This document shows, piece by piece, positions 17,648-28,802 of a stretch of 64,000 nucleotides of DNA. Position 1 is the first letter of the stretch; each line of letters opens with the position of its first letter. Position numbers and translations under genes: made by a program. A model generated the notes under the pieces. That model saw nothing but the letters and a program-made list of their open reading frames with translations, was not told the DNA's origin and did no database searches. Source of the stretch: Pseudomonadota bacterium (lineage in GTDB: Bacteria > Pseudomonadota > Gammaproteobacteria > Acidiferrobacterales > UBA6901); assembly GCA_021790335.1 (NCBI GenBank), contig JAJYEE010000008.1, forward strand, positions 1 to 64,000, written 5' to 3'.

Positions 17648-18790
17648 CTAGGCAATTCTCCTGCGAGGCAGGAGGCGGAAGTCCGCCAGACCCGAGAACA
17701 GGGCGCTGAAGAATCCCTTCTCGTCCAGCATGTAATACTGCACCTTCATCGTCAGTGCGCTGCCGAAAATGATCATGATGAGCGTGATCAGCGAACCCAT
17801 TGCGAGCGTCGACACACCTGTTACGCCCTGCCCTATGGTGCACCCCAACCCGACTATGCCGCCGAACCCCATCAACGCGCCACCAACAATGTGATTGATC
17901 ATGTCATTTCGCGACGTGAATGTCTCGATGCGGAACCTGCCCGACGCTACAGCATAAAGGAACGAGCCCACGATCACTCCGAGGACCGCGGCAATGCCGA
18001 ATTTGATGGTCGACCCCGTGAAGGTCATTATGTACTGCAAAGTGTCGCTGACTGGCGCCACAAAAGTGAAAGATTCCACCGGTATCGGATTGAAATCATC
18101 GTGACCCACCTTGCCGGTGATGTACCAGGCCGCGACCACTGCCAGACCAATGAATGCACCGGCCAGCACGTTGTCGAAATTCCTGCGGAAATCCCTGCTG
18201 GAAAAGGAAAACAGCACCAACCCGAGCCCCATAACGCCCGTCACCGTCCAGTGAACCAGGTTGGCGTTCTTGAATCCGGTCAGCGCTATGATCGCGCTGT
18301 CGATGCCCTGATTCGTCAGACCGTGGGTGGACAGATCAACGTTGGTCACCTCAATGTAGTGGATGCGCAGCAGAGCGAGCACACCATAGAGGGTCGTCGC
18401 GGCGGTGAAGCCGAGCATGAGCATGACGACCAGAGACTTGAGGTTTCCGCCTCCGACGCGGACCAGGGTACGCTGGCCGCACCCCGACCCCAAGGTCATC
18501 CCGACACCAAACAGAAACCCTCCGATCAGATTGCCCAGCCATCCGAAATTGGTCGTGAGATAGATGGACTTGCTGAGGTCGACATAGCCCAGACCCTGCA
18601 GTGCCTGGGACCCGAGAATGGCGATCCCGATGGCCAGGAACCAGGCGCGCAGACGCCCGGTGTCGCCCATATTGACCCAGTCGCTTACCGCACCCATGGT
18701 GCAGAAATTCGTCTTATTCGCAATCGCGCCGAATGCGACGGCGACTCCGAAGCCCAGCAGGGCTACGTGTTCAACATTGTTCAAATGCAT
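17648..18790 (-). CDS. YeeE/YedE-family (thiosulfate/sulfur transport) membrane protein
   Basis: FGVGMTLGSGCGQRTLVRVGGGNLKS and GGIVGLGCTIGQGVTGVSTLA motifs. Confidence 0.85.
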   Translation of the reverse strand: MHLNNVEHVALLGFGVAVAFGAIANKTNFCTMGAVSDWVNMGDTGRLRAWFLAIGIAILGSQALQGLGYVDLSKSIYLTTNFGWLGNLIGGFLFGVGMTLGSGCGQRTLVRVGGGNLKSLVVMLMLGFTAATTLYGVLALLRIHYIEVTNVDLSTHGLTNQGIDSAIIALTGFKNANLVHWTVTGVMGLGLVLFSFSSRDFRRNFDNVLAGAFIGLAVVAAWYITGKVGHDDFNPIPVESFTFVAPVSDTLQYIMTFTGSTIKFGIAAVLGVIVGSFLYAVASGRFRIETFTSRNDMINHIVGGALMGFGGIVGLGCTIGQGVTGVSTLAMGSLITLIMIIFGSALTMKVQYYMLDEKGFFSALFSGLADFRLLPRRRIA

Positions 18791-19006
18791 ATTATTTAAA
18801 GACCTCCGGAATCGATCTCGACCACTGGTTCTGGACTAAGCTTAAGGATAACTCATCCTGGTTTGCCGAAAAGACGGCCTGGTCCCGAGGTTTATTCCCT
18901 TGCGGGGCGACAGCTGCCGCCGTCTGCCGCACCATGTCCTGCGTGTCGGTAAATCTCCGGGGGGGTCGAGCGTTTGGGCCGGCGACTGGCGTCGCAATGC
19001 GGAAAT

Positions 19007-19681
19007 TCAGTCACCCTGGTAGCGGGTGGGATCCGCCACGCCCGCGGCGGCGAACGCCTGGGCCCGCAATCGGCAGGAATCGCATTCCCCGCAGGCGCGC
19101 CCCATCGGGTCCGGTGCATAACATGACAGGGTCTGTCCATAATCCACGCCGAGCTTCATCCCGGTGCGGATGATTTCGGCCTTAGTCATCGCAACGAGCG
19201 GGGCATTGATCCGGAAACCACGCCCCTCCACGCCCTCCCGTGTAGCAAGATCCGCCAGCGCCTGGAAGGCACGGATGAATTCCGGCCGGCAGTCCGGGTA
19301 GCCCGAGTAGTCGAGCGCATTCACGCCGATAAAGATGTCGCCCGCCCCCAGCACTTCCGCCCAGCCGAGAGCGATCGCCAGAAAAATGGTGTTGCGCGCC
19401 GGCACATAGGTTATCGGGATTCCCTCGGTAGGCGCGCGCGGCACGGGAATGGTGCTGTCGGTCAGGGCCGATGCGCCCATCCATCCGATATCCAGACTGA
19501 CGATACGGTGTTCCGCCGCGCCAAGCTGCCGGGCAACGCGCTGCGCTGCATCGATCTCGACGCGGTGGCGCTGGCCATAATCAAAGCTCAGCGCATGGCA
19601 GGAATGTCCGAGATCGCGCGCCATTGCAAGCAGCGTGGCGGAATCAACCCCTCCGGAGAGCAATACGACTGCGCGCGTCAA
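19007..19681 (-). CDS. queC: 7-cyano-7-deazaguanine synthase
   Basis: [23 protein letters not shown]...[14 protein letters not shown]. Confidence 0.93.
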   Translation of the reverse strand: MTRAVVLLSGGVDSATLLAMARDLGHSCHALSFDYGQRHRVEIDAAQRVARQLGAAEHRIVSLDIGWMGASALTDSTIPVPRAPTEGIPITYVPARNTIFLAIALGWAEVLGAGDIFIGVNALDYSGYPDCRPEFIRAFQALADLATREGVEGRGFRINAPLVAMTKAEIIRTGMKLGVDYGQTLSCYAPDPMGRACGECDSCRLRAQAFAAAGVADPTRYQGD

Positions 19682-19683
19682 CG

Positions 19684-20388
19684 CTAATGCCCCGGGCTGT
19701 CGCCCCAGAGGAGCTTGTGCAGCTGCACCTGCATGCGCACCGGGAGGTGGTCCGCCAGAATCCAGTCGGCGAGCTCCGTCGGCGTCACGGCGCCATGGGA
19801 GGGCGAGAACAGGATCTCGCAGCGTCCGGCGAGCCCCAGTTCATCGAGCTTGGCGCGGCTCCACTCATAGTCGGCGCGATCACAGATCACGAACTTGATC
19901 TGGTCATTGGCGTCGATATGCGCGAGGTTCGCGTAGACATTGCGCGCCTCCTCGCCCGATCCCGGTGTCTTGATATCCATCACCACACTCACACGCTGGT
20001 CGACTGCGGAAATATCGAGTGCTCCGCTGGTTTCTAGCGACACCTCGTAGCCGGCATCGCACAGGCGCTCGAGAAGCGCGGTGCTCGAACGCTGTGCAAG
20101 CGGCTCACCGCCGGTCAGTGTCACGTAACGCGGCCGATGCCGGGCCACACGGTCGCCTATTTCCTCGAGCGACATCCATGATCCACCCTGAAAGGCATAG
20201 GTTGTATCACAGTAGCCGCAGCGCAGGGGACATCCTGAAAGCCGCACGAACACTGTGGGCAAACCGACGGTACGGCTTTCGCCCTGCAGCGAATAGAAGA
20301 TTTCATTGACCCGCAGGCGCTCCTGACCGGCCCTGTTCTCCGGCCCGGACACTAACAACTCGGCTTCGGGTCTGGGTGCGCTTGCCAT
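19684..20388 (-). CDS. queE: 7-carboxy-7-deazaguanine synthase
   Basis: [36 protein letters not shown] radical SAM motif. Confidence 0.92.
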   Translation of the reverse strand: MASAPRPEAELLVSGPENRAGQERLRVNEIFYSLQGESRTVGLPTVFVRLSGCPLRCGYCDTTYAFQGGSWMSLEEIGDRVARHRPRYVTLTGGEPLAQRSSTALLERLCDAGYEVSLETSGALDISAVDQRVSVVMDIKTPGSGEEARNVYANLAHIDANDQIKFVICDRADYEWSRAKLDELGLAGRCEILFSPSHGAVTPTELADWILADHLPVRMQVQLHKLLWGDSPGH

Positions 20389-20525
20389 AAGGCTTCAAGG
20401 TGCCGACTGCCGGCCGGACCACTTCGTCGCCGTCCGACACCGCTCTAAATATTAAGGACGGCGGAGATGTTATACCTTCGCGCCATTACCACAAAATGCC
20501 CGGCAGACATGCCCCGGAACCGCGT

Positions 20526-21323
20526 TCAGTGACCTTCCTTCTGCATCTGGTCGAGACGCGTGGCGGCTAGCTTCGCCACTGTAGTGTCGGGGAAACGCGC
20601 GATGACGCTGTTCAGAGTCTTGCGCGCCTTGTCATAGGAGTGCAGCTCGTACTGCGTGAAACCGATCTTTAGCAGGGCATCCGGCACCTTGGTTCCGTTC
20701 GGATATTTGGTGACCACCACCTTGTATTCCTTCAAAGCCCGCCGGTAGTTGCCCATGACGTAGTTGCCTTCGGCAATCCAGTACTCGGCGTTTCCGGCCA
20801 GGGGGGCGTCCGGATACTTCACGATGAAGGCATGAAAGGCCGCAATGGCGCGATCGTAGAAACCCTCTTTCATCAGATCGAACGCGCCATTGTAGGCCTG
20901 CTGCTGTCCTGGGGTCGTCTGCACTGCAGCAACAGGCGCCGTACCTCCGGCTGCCGCCCCCGCTGCCGGAGCAGCCGCCGCGCTTCGCGCCTCGAGAGCG
21001 CTCACGCGCCGGTCGAGATCCGCGATGAGATTCCGCTGCTGCTGCTTCATGACGTGCAGCTTATGAGACTGAATTTCGACCGCGTCACGCAGCTTGCGCA
21101 CCTGCGACTGCAGCGTCTCAACCTGCTGAAGCAGGTTGAGCACGCTGCTGCGCAGCCCGGACTGCGGCGGCGGCATCCCTCCGTCAAGAGGAATGCTCAC
21201 CACCGGAGCCGGTGTGGAACGCGCGTCCGCCAGGCCATCCTGCGCAAACGCCACCGGCACCGCGATGACCGCGGCCAGCATGAACGACGTCCACCAACCG
21301 ATGTCAGTCCAGCGTATACTCAT
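20526..21323 (-). CDS. cpoB: Tol-Pal system protein CpoB/YbgF
   Basis: Coiled coil plus TPR-like C-terminus (YNGAFDLMKEGFYDRAIAAFHAFI); tol cluster context. Confidence 0.88.
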   Translation of the reverse strand: MSIRWTDIGWWTSFMLAAVIAVPVAFAQDGLADARSTPAPVVSIPLDGGMPPPQSGLRSSVLNLLQQVETLQSQVRKLRDAVEIQSHKLHVMKQQQRNLIADLDRRVSALEARSAAAAPAAGAAAGGTAPVAAVQTTPGQQQAYNGAFDLMKEGFYDRAIAAFHAFIVKYPDAPLAGNAEYWIAEGNYVMGNYRRALKEYKVVVTKYPNGTKVPDALLKIGFTQYELHSYDKARKTLNSVIARFPDTTVAKLAATRLDQMQKEGH

Positions 21324-21331
21324 AAGGCCCT

Positions 21332-21865
21332 TTAATCGCTGTAAACGAAATCAACGCGGCGATTCAGGCGCCACGCCGCCCTGTTATGCCCCAGTGCAAC
21401 CGGCTTCTCGGCACCGAAGGAAACCGTTTTCATCCGGTCCGACGCCACGCCAAGCACGCGCATCATGCGCTTTACCGACTGCGCCCGGCGCTCGCCCAGC
21501 GCCAGATTGTACTCGCGCGTTCCCCGCTCGTCCGTATTTCCCTGCAGAGTTACGGTAACTTGTGGATTGGCGTTCATGTAGGCGGCATTGGCTTCGACAA
21601 TGGCGCGATTCTTGCTGTCGATATGACTGCTGTCAAAGGCAAAGTGCACGGTATGCAGAACCACTGCTGGGGCCTGCTGCTGGCCTCCGAGCGCGCTGCC
21701 CTGCGCGCCCCCCGTCTGGCCGGCTCCCGCCGACTCGGCACCCTGTCCGGCCCCCGCCGCCTGGCCGGTTCCCGAGGCGCTCGGCTTGACCGCCTGCTGG
21801 CCGCCACAACCTGCAAGGGATATCGCAAACAGCGCCAGCAATGAAATGATCAATTTGTTCTTCAT
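21332..21865 (-). CDS. pal: peptidoglycan-associated lipoprotein
   Basis: Lipobox LAGCGG; VTLQGNTDERGTREYNLALGERRAQSVKRMM. Confidence 0.93.
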   Translation of the reverse strand: MKNKLIISLLALFAISLAGCGGQQAVKPSASGTGQAAGAGQGAESAGAGQTGGAQGSALGGQQQAPAVVLHTVHFAFDSSHIDSKNRAIVEANAAYMNANPQVTVTLQGNTDERGTREYNLALGERRAQSVKRMMRVLGVASDRMKTVSFGAEKPVALGHNRAAWRLNRRVDFVYSD

Positions 21866-21877
21866 CGAAAAACTCCT

Positions 21878-23218
21878 TTAGTTGGCCTGAAGTTGATGGT
21901 CAAAGGGCGACCAGGCAGGCTCGCGTACATCGCCCTCGTTCGTCTTAAGCATCTGCCGCACACTCCCGTCGACGGAAACCGTCGCCAGCACACCGCGCCC
22001 GTGCACGATCGTAGCATAAAGGATCATCTGCCCGTTGGGTGCGAAGGTGGGCGATTCATCGAGCGACGTGTCGGTCAGCACCTGCAACGCCGAATCACGC
22101 AGATGCAGGATGGCCGCATGAAACTGGCCTTGCTGCTCCGTGATCAAGGCGAGCAGCTTGCCGTTCGGGGAATACGAAGGAGCGGCGTTGTAGTTGCCTT
22201 CGAATGTCAGGCGCTCGACATCCCCGCCATTTGCGTTCATGCGGAAAATCTGCGGCGAACCGCTGCGATCCGAGGTAAAGACAATGTGACGGCCATGCGG
22301 CGACCAATCCGGCTCCGTATTGATCGCCGAATCATCTGTCAGGCGCTTCAGGGCGCCGTCGCTCAGGGTCATGACGTAGATTTCCGGATGACCACTCAGC
22401 GACAGCGACAGCGCAAGTCGCCTGCCGCCCGGCGACCATGCCGGCGCACTGTTGATGCCCCGGAAATCGGCCACCTTCCAGCGCGCTCCGGTGTCGACGT
22501 TCTGGATATACACGACCGAGTGTCCGTGCTCGAAGGAAACGTAGGCGAGGCGCGTGCCGTCCGGCGACCATGCCGGCGACATGAGCGGCTGCGGGGAGCG
22601 CAGGATCGTCCTGGGATCATAGCCATCGGAATCGGCCACCTGAAGCCGAAAGACGGGATGGTGCACTCCTCCGGTACGGGTGATGTAGGCAATGCGCGTA
22701 TTGAACGCTCCCTGCACTCCGGTGAGTTTTTGGTAGATGATATCGCTGATCTGGTGCGCAACCGTGCGCAGCTGGGCGGCGGTCACAACATAGAGGAAGC
22801 CGGCCAGCTGCTTTTGCTTGAATACGTCATACAGCCGGAACTGAACCTGGTACTGGCCGGATGGCAACGCGCGCACCGCGCCGATGACCAGTGCCTCGGC
22901 CTTGATCAGACGCCAGTCCTTGAAAACCACCTGCTTGTCCGCATGCGGCATGGACAGAAAATCTCTGGTCGGCAAAGCGTCGAAGCGCCCGCTGCGGACC
23001 AGATCGGCCTTGATTACCGCGGAAACATCCTGGGCAGGACGGCCGGGACCGCTCCAGCTGAACGGCACGATGGCGATAGGCAGCCCGTGCTCCAGCCCCT
23101 TGGTGATCTCGATCGTCAGCACCGCCCCGACGGACTGCGCAAAGATTGCCAGACACAGACCCACCAGCATCGCGTACCACCGCGACCGTCCTGCGGACAT
23201 GGAAATGGAATGCTGCAT
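21878..23218 (-). CDS. tolB: Tol-Pal translocation protein TolB
   Basis: WSPDGTRLAYVSFE...GRHIVFTSDRSGSPQIFRMNANGG propeller repeats. Confidence 0.93.
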   Translation of the reverse strand: MQHSISMSAGRSRWYAMLVGLCLAIFAQSVGAVLTIEITKGLEHGLPIAIVPFSWSGPGRPAQDVSAVIKADLVRSGRFDALPTRDFLSMPHADKQVVFKDWRLIKAEALVIGAVRALPSGQYQVQFRLYDVFKQKQLAGFLYVVTAAQLRTVAHQISDIIYQKLTGVQGAFNTRIAYITRTGGVHHPVFRLQVADSDGYDPRTILRSPQPLMSPAWSPDGTRLAYVSFEHGHSVVYIQNVDTGARWKVADFRGINSAPAWSPGGRRLALSLSLSGHPEIYVMTLSDGALKRLTDDSAINTEPDWSPHGRHIVFTSDRSGSPQIFRMNANGGDVERLTFEGNYNAAPSYSPNGKLLALITEQQGQFHAAILHLRDSALQVLTDTSLDESPTFAPNGQMILYATIVHGRGVLATVSVDGSVRQMLKTNEGDVREPAWSPFDHQLQAN

Positions 23219-24048
23219 CAGGACTCCGGCTTGAACGTGAACTCGAGGTCTCGGAAATAGGGAAACAAGGTGCTGTCATCCGGTAAGGGTAGCGGCGACG
23301 CCCTATATACCGCATTCTCCACCGAACGATCAAATACCGGGTCACCGCTCGACTGCACCACTACCGCCTCCAATACGTCGCCACCCTGAACCAGTTTCAC
23401 CCTGACCACGCACTTCATGCCCTTTCTGCTGTCAGGCGGCCGTACCCAGTTCTGCTCGACCTTCTGGCGGATCAACACCTTGTAGTGCGCGATGGCACTT
23501 TGCGCCTTGGCCGCAGCCGCGGCAGCCGCGGCGGCCGCCGCCCGGTGCGCCTGCTCCTCTGCCAGCTGTCGCTGAAGCGAGGCTATGGCCCGCTGTCTGC
23601 GGCGCTCTTCGGCCTGCTGCTCCTGCTGCTTTTTCTCGGCCGCCAGCCGCGCCTTCTCCAGGGCAGCAGCGCGCAGCTTGGCTGCAATCGCCGCCTTGCG
23701 CTGCGCCGCGCGCTTCTGTTGCCGCTCGTGCGCTAGGGCCTGCTGTTGCTGTTGCCTGAGCTGCTGTTGCAGGGCCTGCTGTTGCTGCCTCAACTCCTGC
23801 TGCTGCAGCTGCTTCTGCCGCACCAGCTCCTGCTGTGCAAGCCGCTGTTTCAGTTTTTGCGCCGCCCGCCTCGCCGCGGTCGCATCCACCACGTGAGCTT
23901 CGATCATCTTCGGTGCCTGCACCGCGTCGTTCTCGCTGTGCCAGCGAAAGCTCAACAGCAAGAGGCCGATAATAACCGCATGAACCAGCACCGCATAGAC
24001 CACGGCCCTGGTTCTGCCGATCGGCTGACGCACCCCATTGCGTACCAT
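23218..24048 (-). CDS. tolA: cell envelope protein TolA
   Basis: N-terminal TM, Gln/Ala/Lys-rich coil, TonB-like C-terminus. Confidence 0.85.
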   Translation of the reverse strand: MVRNGVRQPIGRTRAVVYAVLVHAVIIGLLLLSFRWHSENDAVQAPKMIEAHVVDATAARRAAQKLKQRLAQQELVRQKQLQQQELRQQQQALQQQLRQQQQQALAHERQQKRAAQRKAAIAAKLRAAALEKARLAAEKKQQEQQAEERRRQRAIASLQRQLAEEQAHRAAAAAAAAAAAKAQSAIAHYKVLIRQKVEQNWVRPPDSRKGMKCVVRVKLVQGGDVLEAVVVQSSGDPVFDRSVENAVYRASPLPLPDDSTLFPYFRDLEFTFKPES

Positions 24049-24054
24049 AGATTG

Positions 24055-24498
24055 CTACCTGCCGGGCCCGGCACCCTCCGCGCCCGCCGGCGTTTGGGTC
24101 AGAAGACCGACACTCTCGGCGCCAGCGCCTTGCAGCAGTGCCATGGCCCTGACTACCTCATCATACGCGGCACGCCCGTCGCCACGGATCATGACCGGCG
24201 TCCGCGGACGGATGCGCAGAACCGTAGCCACCTTGGTCTGGAGCTCGGCCGGCGTGATCAGGCGATCGTCCAGATAATACTTTCCGGTGCGTGTGACCGT
24301 CACCACCAGGGTGTCCCGATTGTCGGTATTCACAGGCCGCGCGGCAGCCTGTGGCAGATCGACCTTGACCCCCTGGGTCAGCAGCGGCGCAGTTATCATG
24401 AAAATCACCAGCAGCACCAGCATCACGTCGATATAGGGCACGACGTTGATTTCGGCCATCAGCTTCCTGCGCCGGCTGCGATAGGTCGACATGCTCAT
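24055..24498 (-). CDS. tolR: TolR (ExbD family)
   Basis: MAEINVVPYIDVMLVLLVIFMITAPLLTQGVKVDLP. Confidence 0.93.
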   Translation of the reverse strand: MSMSTYRSRRRKLMAEINVVPYIDVMLVLLVIFMITAPLLTQGVKVDLPQAAARPVNTDNRDTLVVTVTRTGKYYLDDRLITPAELQTKVATVLRIRPRTPVMIRGDGRAAYDEVVRAMALLQGAGAESVGLLTQTPAGAEGAGPGR

Positions 24499-25205
24499 GC
24501 CTTGGCCAGAAACGCCTGACGCTGCAGGATGCTCGAGAATTCCTCCGAGAACACTTCGTAGCGCGTGACCAGCCGCTCGACATCATGGGAATAGCGGTTG
24601 TAGGCGATCACCGCCGGAATCGCCGCAAACAGGCCCATGGCCGTTGTGACCAGCGCTTCCGAAATGCCGGGGGCGACATTGGCGATCGTGACCTGCTGCA
24701 AAGCGCCGAGCGCGTGGAATGCGTTCATGATGCCCCACACGGTACCGAACAGGCCGACATAGGGGCTGGTCGATCCGACCGTCGCCAGAAACGAAAGGCT
24801 TGTCTCCAGATATTCGATCTCGCGGCTCAGCGCCACGCGCATGGCGCGCTGCGCGCCTTCCAGAATATCCATGGGCTCGATGTTCTTCTGCTTCTCGAGA
24901 CGGGCGAATTCCTTGAACCCGGCAACGAACATAGAGTCCATCCCGGAATTTGCGTCTTCGTTCTGGGAGAGGTCCTTGTACATCTGGCTAAGATTGCCGC
25001 CGGACCAGAACCGGCTTTCGAATCCGGCGGCCGCCTGGTTGGCAGCCTTGATCATGAACCACTTTCGGAAAATCATGGTCCAGGACAGCAGCGATGCCAG
25101 AAGCAGCAGCAGCAGAACCAGCTGTACCAGTACGCTCGCGTCGCGGACGATCGAGAACAAGGCAATGCCTTGGTTGGCCGTAACGATATTCAAGGCTTTC
25201 TCCAC
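24495..25205 (-). CDS. tolQ: TolQ (ExbB family)
   Basis: MNAFHALGALQQVTIANVAPGISEALVTTAMGLFAAIPAVIAYN. Confidence 0.93.
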   Translation of the reverse strand: MEKALNIVTANQGIALFSIVRDASVLVQLVLLLLLLASLLSWTMIFRKWFMIKAANQAAAGFESRFWSGGNLSQMYKDLSQNEDANSGMDSMFVAGFKEFARLEKQKNIEPMDILEGAQRAMRVALSREIEYLETSLSFLATVGSTSPYVGLFGTVWGIMNAFHALGALQQVTIANVAPGISEALVTTAMGLFAAIPAVIAYNRYSHDVERLVTRYEVFSEEFSSILQRQAFLAKA

Positions 25206-25663
25206 AGATTGATGCGGGACAGAACAGAGGACGGAATGGGTTTGGGGAAGAATCCCTGTGAGTCCAGGCAGGCAACCTTGATTTCCCCGGCGCAGATCGC
25301 TTCGCCGCCGCGGCGGACCTCCTGCGCGAACACGAGGCTCGCGGAGCCGATTCTGCCAAGCGCTGCCGTTATCTCCAGCATATCATTCAAGCGCGCCGGC
25401 CTGAGATAGTCGGCTCGCACGGAACGTACCGCGAATACGACATTCTGGATGCTGCTAAGTTCATTCTGGTCGAACCCGAGCGCGCGCAGCCATTCGGTGC
25501 GCGCACGCTCCATGAATCTCAGGTAATTGGCGTAATACACGACACCGCCCGCGTCCGTGTCCTCGTAGTACACCCTTACCGGGATGGAAAAAACCGCACT
25601 CACGGCATCCGCCCACCAGTCTCGTACGGCACCGGCGGAGCGCAGCTGCACGCGCCCTGGCAT
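25190..25663 (-). CDS. ybgC: Tol-Pal-associated acyl-CoA thioesterase
   Basis: VYYEDTDAGGVVYYANYLRFMERARTEWLRALG. Confidence 0.92.
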   Translation of the reverse strand: MPGRVQLRSAGAVRDWWADAVSAVFSIPVRVYYEDTDAGGVVYYANYLRFMERARTEWLRALGFDQNELSSIQNVVFAVRSVRADYLRPARLNDMLEITAALGRIGSASLVFAQEVRRGGEAICAGEIKVACLDSQGFFPKPIPSSVLSRINLWRKP

Positions 25664-25698
25664 CGATATCGGCCCAACCAGGCCCGCGACCGCATCCG

Positions 25699-26748
25699 CT
25701 ATTCGCCCTCGAAGATCCCGCGCTGCGACGGCTCCGTGGCCGCAGGCGGCGACAGCCCGAAATGCAGCCAGGCTCCGCGCGTCGCAACCCGTCCGCGCGG
25801 CGTGCGTGCCAGGAACCCCTGCTGGATCAGAAACGGCTCGACAACGTCCTCGATCGTCCCGCGCTCCTCGCCGATCGCAGCGGCGATGGAGTCTATGCCG
25901 ACCGGGCCGCCGCTGAACTTTTCGAGCACAGCAAGCAGGAACTTGCGGTCGAGCGGGTCAAAACCATGCTCATCGACGCTCAGCATGCGCAATGCGCCTT
26001 CCGCGATGTCCCCGCTCAGCACGCCCTCGCCCCGGATCTGGGCAAAATCGCGTGCCCGCCGCAGCAGCCGGTTGGCGATGCGCGGAGTTCCACGCGAGCG
26101 GCGCGCTATCGCTGCAATGCCTTCCGCGTCGGCCTCTATGCCGAGAATGCCGGCGGAACGTCCGACAATGCGCGCAAGGTCGTCGGCCCCGTAGAATTCC
26201 AGGCGCTGCACGATTCCGAAGCGATCGCGCAACGGCGAGGTGAGCAGGCCGGCACGGGTGGTGGCTCCGATCAGGGTGAACGGCGGCAGTTCAAGCTTGA
26301 TCGAGCGCGCCGCCGGCCCTTCGCCGATCAGGATATCGATCTGGCAATCCTCCATGGCCGGATACAGAATCTCTTCGACGACCGGGCTCAACCGGTGTAT
26401 CTCGTCGATGAACAGCACGTCATGCGGCTTCAGGTTGGTCAGCAGGGCCGCGAGGTCGCCCGGACGCTCCAGCACCGGACCTGAGGTCTGGCGCAGGCCC
26501 GCCCCCATCTCATGGGCGATGATGTTGGCCAGCGTCGTCTTGCCGAGACCCGGCGGACCGAACAGCAGCACATGATCGAGCGCTTCGCCGCGCTTGCGCG
26601 CCGCTGCGATGAACACCTCCATCTGTTCGTGGATCTCGGGCTGCCCGATGTAGTCCTGCAGACACTGCGGACGCAGCGTGTTCTCCACCCCCTGATCTTC
26701 GGCCGAGCCCTCGCTTTGCGCCGAGACCAGGCGCTCGGTTTCTATCAT
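25699..26748 (-). CDS. ruvB: Holliday junction helicase RuvB
   Basis: [24 protein letters not shown]...[11 protein letters not shown] at 26748 inside a longer ORF. Confidence 0.95.
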   Translation of the reverse strand: MIETERLVSAQSEGSAEDQGVENTLRPQCLQDYIGQPEIHEQMEVFIAAARKRGEALDHVLLFGPPGLGKTTLANIIAHEMGAGLRQTSGPVLERPGDLAALLTNLKPHDVLFIDEIHRLSPVVEEILYPAMEDCQIDILIGEGPAARSIKLELPPFTLIGATTRAGLLTSPLRDRFGIVQRLEFYGADDLARIVGRSAGILGIEADAEGIAAIARRSRGTPRIANRLLRRARDFAQIRGEGVLSGDIAEGALRMLSVDEHGFDPLDRKFLLAVLEKFSGGPVGIDSIAAAIGEERGTIEDVVEPFLIQQGFLARTPRGRVATRGAWLHFGLSPPAATEPSQRGIFEGE

Positions 26749-27341
26749 GTGCGCAACCCTGCCAGCCCCTTGAGGGCCTGGCGTATGATTTCTTCGCTGC
26801 GCAGGCCATCCGGGGACACCGATCCCACCGCGCGGCTCGCTTCCTGCGGCCTGTAGCCTAACGCAACCAGGGCGCTGATCGCCTCCTGCACCGGATCGGG
26901 TGGCCCGGCCGGCGGACGGACGGCATCCGCGGACGGTCCCGGCTCGATCTTGTCCCGCAGTTCGATGACCAGGCGCTCGGCGGTCTTGCGGCCTATCCCC
27001 GGCACCCGCGTAAGGCGGGCGATATCCTCCTGGGCGATGCAGCGCAACAGCTCTTCGTCCGACAGACCCGAAAGAATCGCGAGCGCGACGCGCGGACCCA
27101 CGCCGTTCACCTTGAGCAGACTGCGGAACAGCCGGCGCTGGCGTTCGCGCGAGAACCCGTACAGCAAGTGGGCGTCGTCGCGTACCACAAGATGGGTATG
27201 CAGAGTGACGATCCCGCCGGCTTGCGGGAGATCGTAGAAGGTCGACATGGGCGCCTCCAGCTCGTAGCCGACCCCGCCGACATCCACCAGCAGCCGCGGC
27301 GGCTCTTTGACCAGCAGGGTGCCGTGCAGGCGCCCGATCAC
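26745..27341 (-). CDS. ruvA: Holliday junction protein RuvA
   Basis: [35 protein letters not shown]. Confidence 0.95.
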   Translation of the reverse strand: MIGRLHGTLLVKEPPRLLVDVGGVGYELEAPMSTFYDLPQAGGIVTLHTHLVVRDDAHLLYGFSRERQRRLFRSLLKVNGVGPRVALAILSGLSDEELLRCIAQEDIARLTRVPGIGRKTAERLVIELRDKIEPGPSADAVRPPAGPPDPVQEAISALVALGYRPQEASRAVGSVSPDGLRSEEIIRQALKGLAGLRT

Positions 27342-27904
27342 CGTCTGCCCTCGAAGCCGCGCACCACCCGCAGACGGGGTGCCGCCCGGCGTGCGCCCAT
27401 GCCGACGCCCGAAGCGTGATGCGCGTGGCAGATAGCACAGGCGAGCGCATCGGCCGCGTCCGCTTGGGGCATGCCGGAGAGCTCAAGCAGCGCCTTGACC
27501 ATGTGCTTGACCTGGTCCTTGTGCGCGTGGCCGTGCCCGACCACCGCGCGCTTGATCTGCAGGGCCGTAAACTCGGATACGGGGAGCGTGCGGTTTACGC
27601 CGGCGAGAATGGCGGCAGCCCGCGCCTGTCCGAGCTTGAGCGCAGAGTCAGCATTACGCGCCATGAACACCTTTTCGATGGTGAGGACTTCCGGCTGGTA
27701 CCGCTCGATGATCTCGAGCACGCCGTTGTACACGACTTTCAGGCGCTCGGCGAGGTTTTCTCCCGCCACACGCACGCAGCCGCTGGCGACATAACCGACC
27801 GCGCCCGAAGCCAGCACATTCACCACGCCGAATCCCGTGATGCGCGAACCCGGATCTATGCCCAGTATCCGCATCCCGGCGGCTATTTCCAGCATCGAAG
27901 ACAC
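27338..27904 (-). CDS. ruvC: Holliday junction resolvase RuvC
   Basis: [17 protein letters not shown]...[12 protein letters not shown]. Confidence 0.95.
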   Translation of the reverse strand: MSSMLEIAAGMRILGIDPGSRITGFGVVNVLASGAVGYVASGCVRVAGENLAERLKVVYNGVLEIIERYQPEVLTIEKVFMARNADSALKLGQARAAAILAGVNRTLPVSEFTALQIKRAVVGHGHAHKDQVKHMVKALLELSGMPQADAADALACAICHAHHASGVGMGARRAAPRLRVVRGFEGRR

Positions 27905-27916
27905 GCGAGCGCGCGC

Positions 27917-28663
27917 TCAGCCGGTGTGCCGCTCCAACATCTCGCCAGGAAAATCCGCATTGGTATACACATTCTGCACGTCATCTAAGTCCTCAAGGAC
28001 GTCCATGAGCTTCAGCATTTTTTCGGCTTCCTCGCCGTCCAGCCTGACATCGGTGCTGGCGCGCTGCACGATTTCGGCATGTTCCGGTCCGAGCCCGGCC
28101 TGCTCCATCGCGCGGCACACATTTTCGAAGGCATCGGGCACGGTCAATACTTCGATGGAGCCATCCTCGTTGGCGATCACATCGTCCGCCCCGGCCGCCA
28201 GTGCCACCTCCATCACCTTATCCTCGCTGGTCCCTGCCGGGTAGGTCAACACGCCTAGCTTCCTGAACAGGTAGGCGACCGAACCGTCGGTGCCGAGATT
28301 GCCGCCGTGCTTGGCGAAGGCGTGACGCACTTCGCCCACGGTACGGGTGCGGTTGTCGGTCGTACATTCGACCATCACCGCTACGCCACCCGGACCATAC
28401 CCCTCGTAGCGGATCTCCTCGTAGTGCGCTCCTTCGAGTTCGCCGGTGCCCCGCTTGATCGCGCGCTCGATACTGTCCTTGGTCATGTTCTGAGACAGGG
28501 CCTTGTCGATCGCCCCGCGCAGACGCGGATTGTAGGCCGGATCGCCGCCGGCGCGCGCCGCGACGGTAATTTCGCGGATCAGCCTGGTGAATATTTTCCC
28601 GCGCTTGGCATCCTGCACACCTTTGCGGAAGCGGATATTGGCCCATTTGGAGTGGCCGGCCAT
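27917..28663 (-). CDS. yebC: YebC/PmpR-family regulator
   Basis: [32 protein letters not shown]. Confidence 0.95.
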   Translation of the reverse strand: MAGHSKWANIRFRKGVQDAKRGKIFTRLIREITVAARAGGDPAYNPRLRGAIDKALSQNMTKDSIERAIKRGTGELEGAHYEEIRYEGYGPGGVAVMVECTTDNRTRTVGEVRHAFAKHGGNLGTDGSVAYLFRKLGVLTYPAGTSEDKVMEVALAAGADDVIANEDGSIEVLTVPDAFENVCRAMEQAGLGPEHAEIVQRASTDVRLDGEEAEKMLKLMDVLEDLDDVQNVYTNADFPGEMLERHTG

Positions 28664-28802
28664 GGGGTATTGTGCTCCTAACTCTTTGAGTTTGCGTGCT
28701 TCTTCAGGCTGACGGGGTGGCGCCGCAAGCCGGCGCCCAGTCTAACACCGCGTGCACGTGTTCCCAAAGCAGCCTGGCGCCAATGCTCCGCAAGCCGGGC
28801 CT

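Noticed and set aside
21893-23260. 455-aa + strand ORF
   Set aside because: Antisense to tolB; spurious.
23480-23900. Repetitive CTG/TTG-rich tract
   Set aside because: Encodes the Gln/Ala/Lys-rich coiled coil of TolA; expected low complexity.
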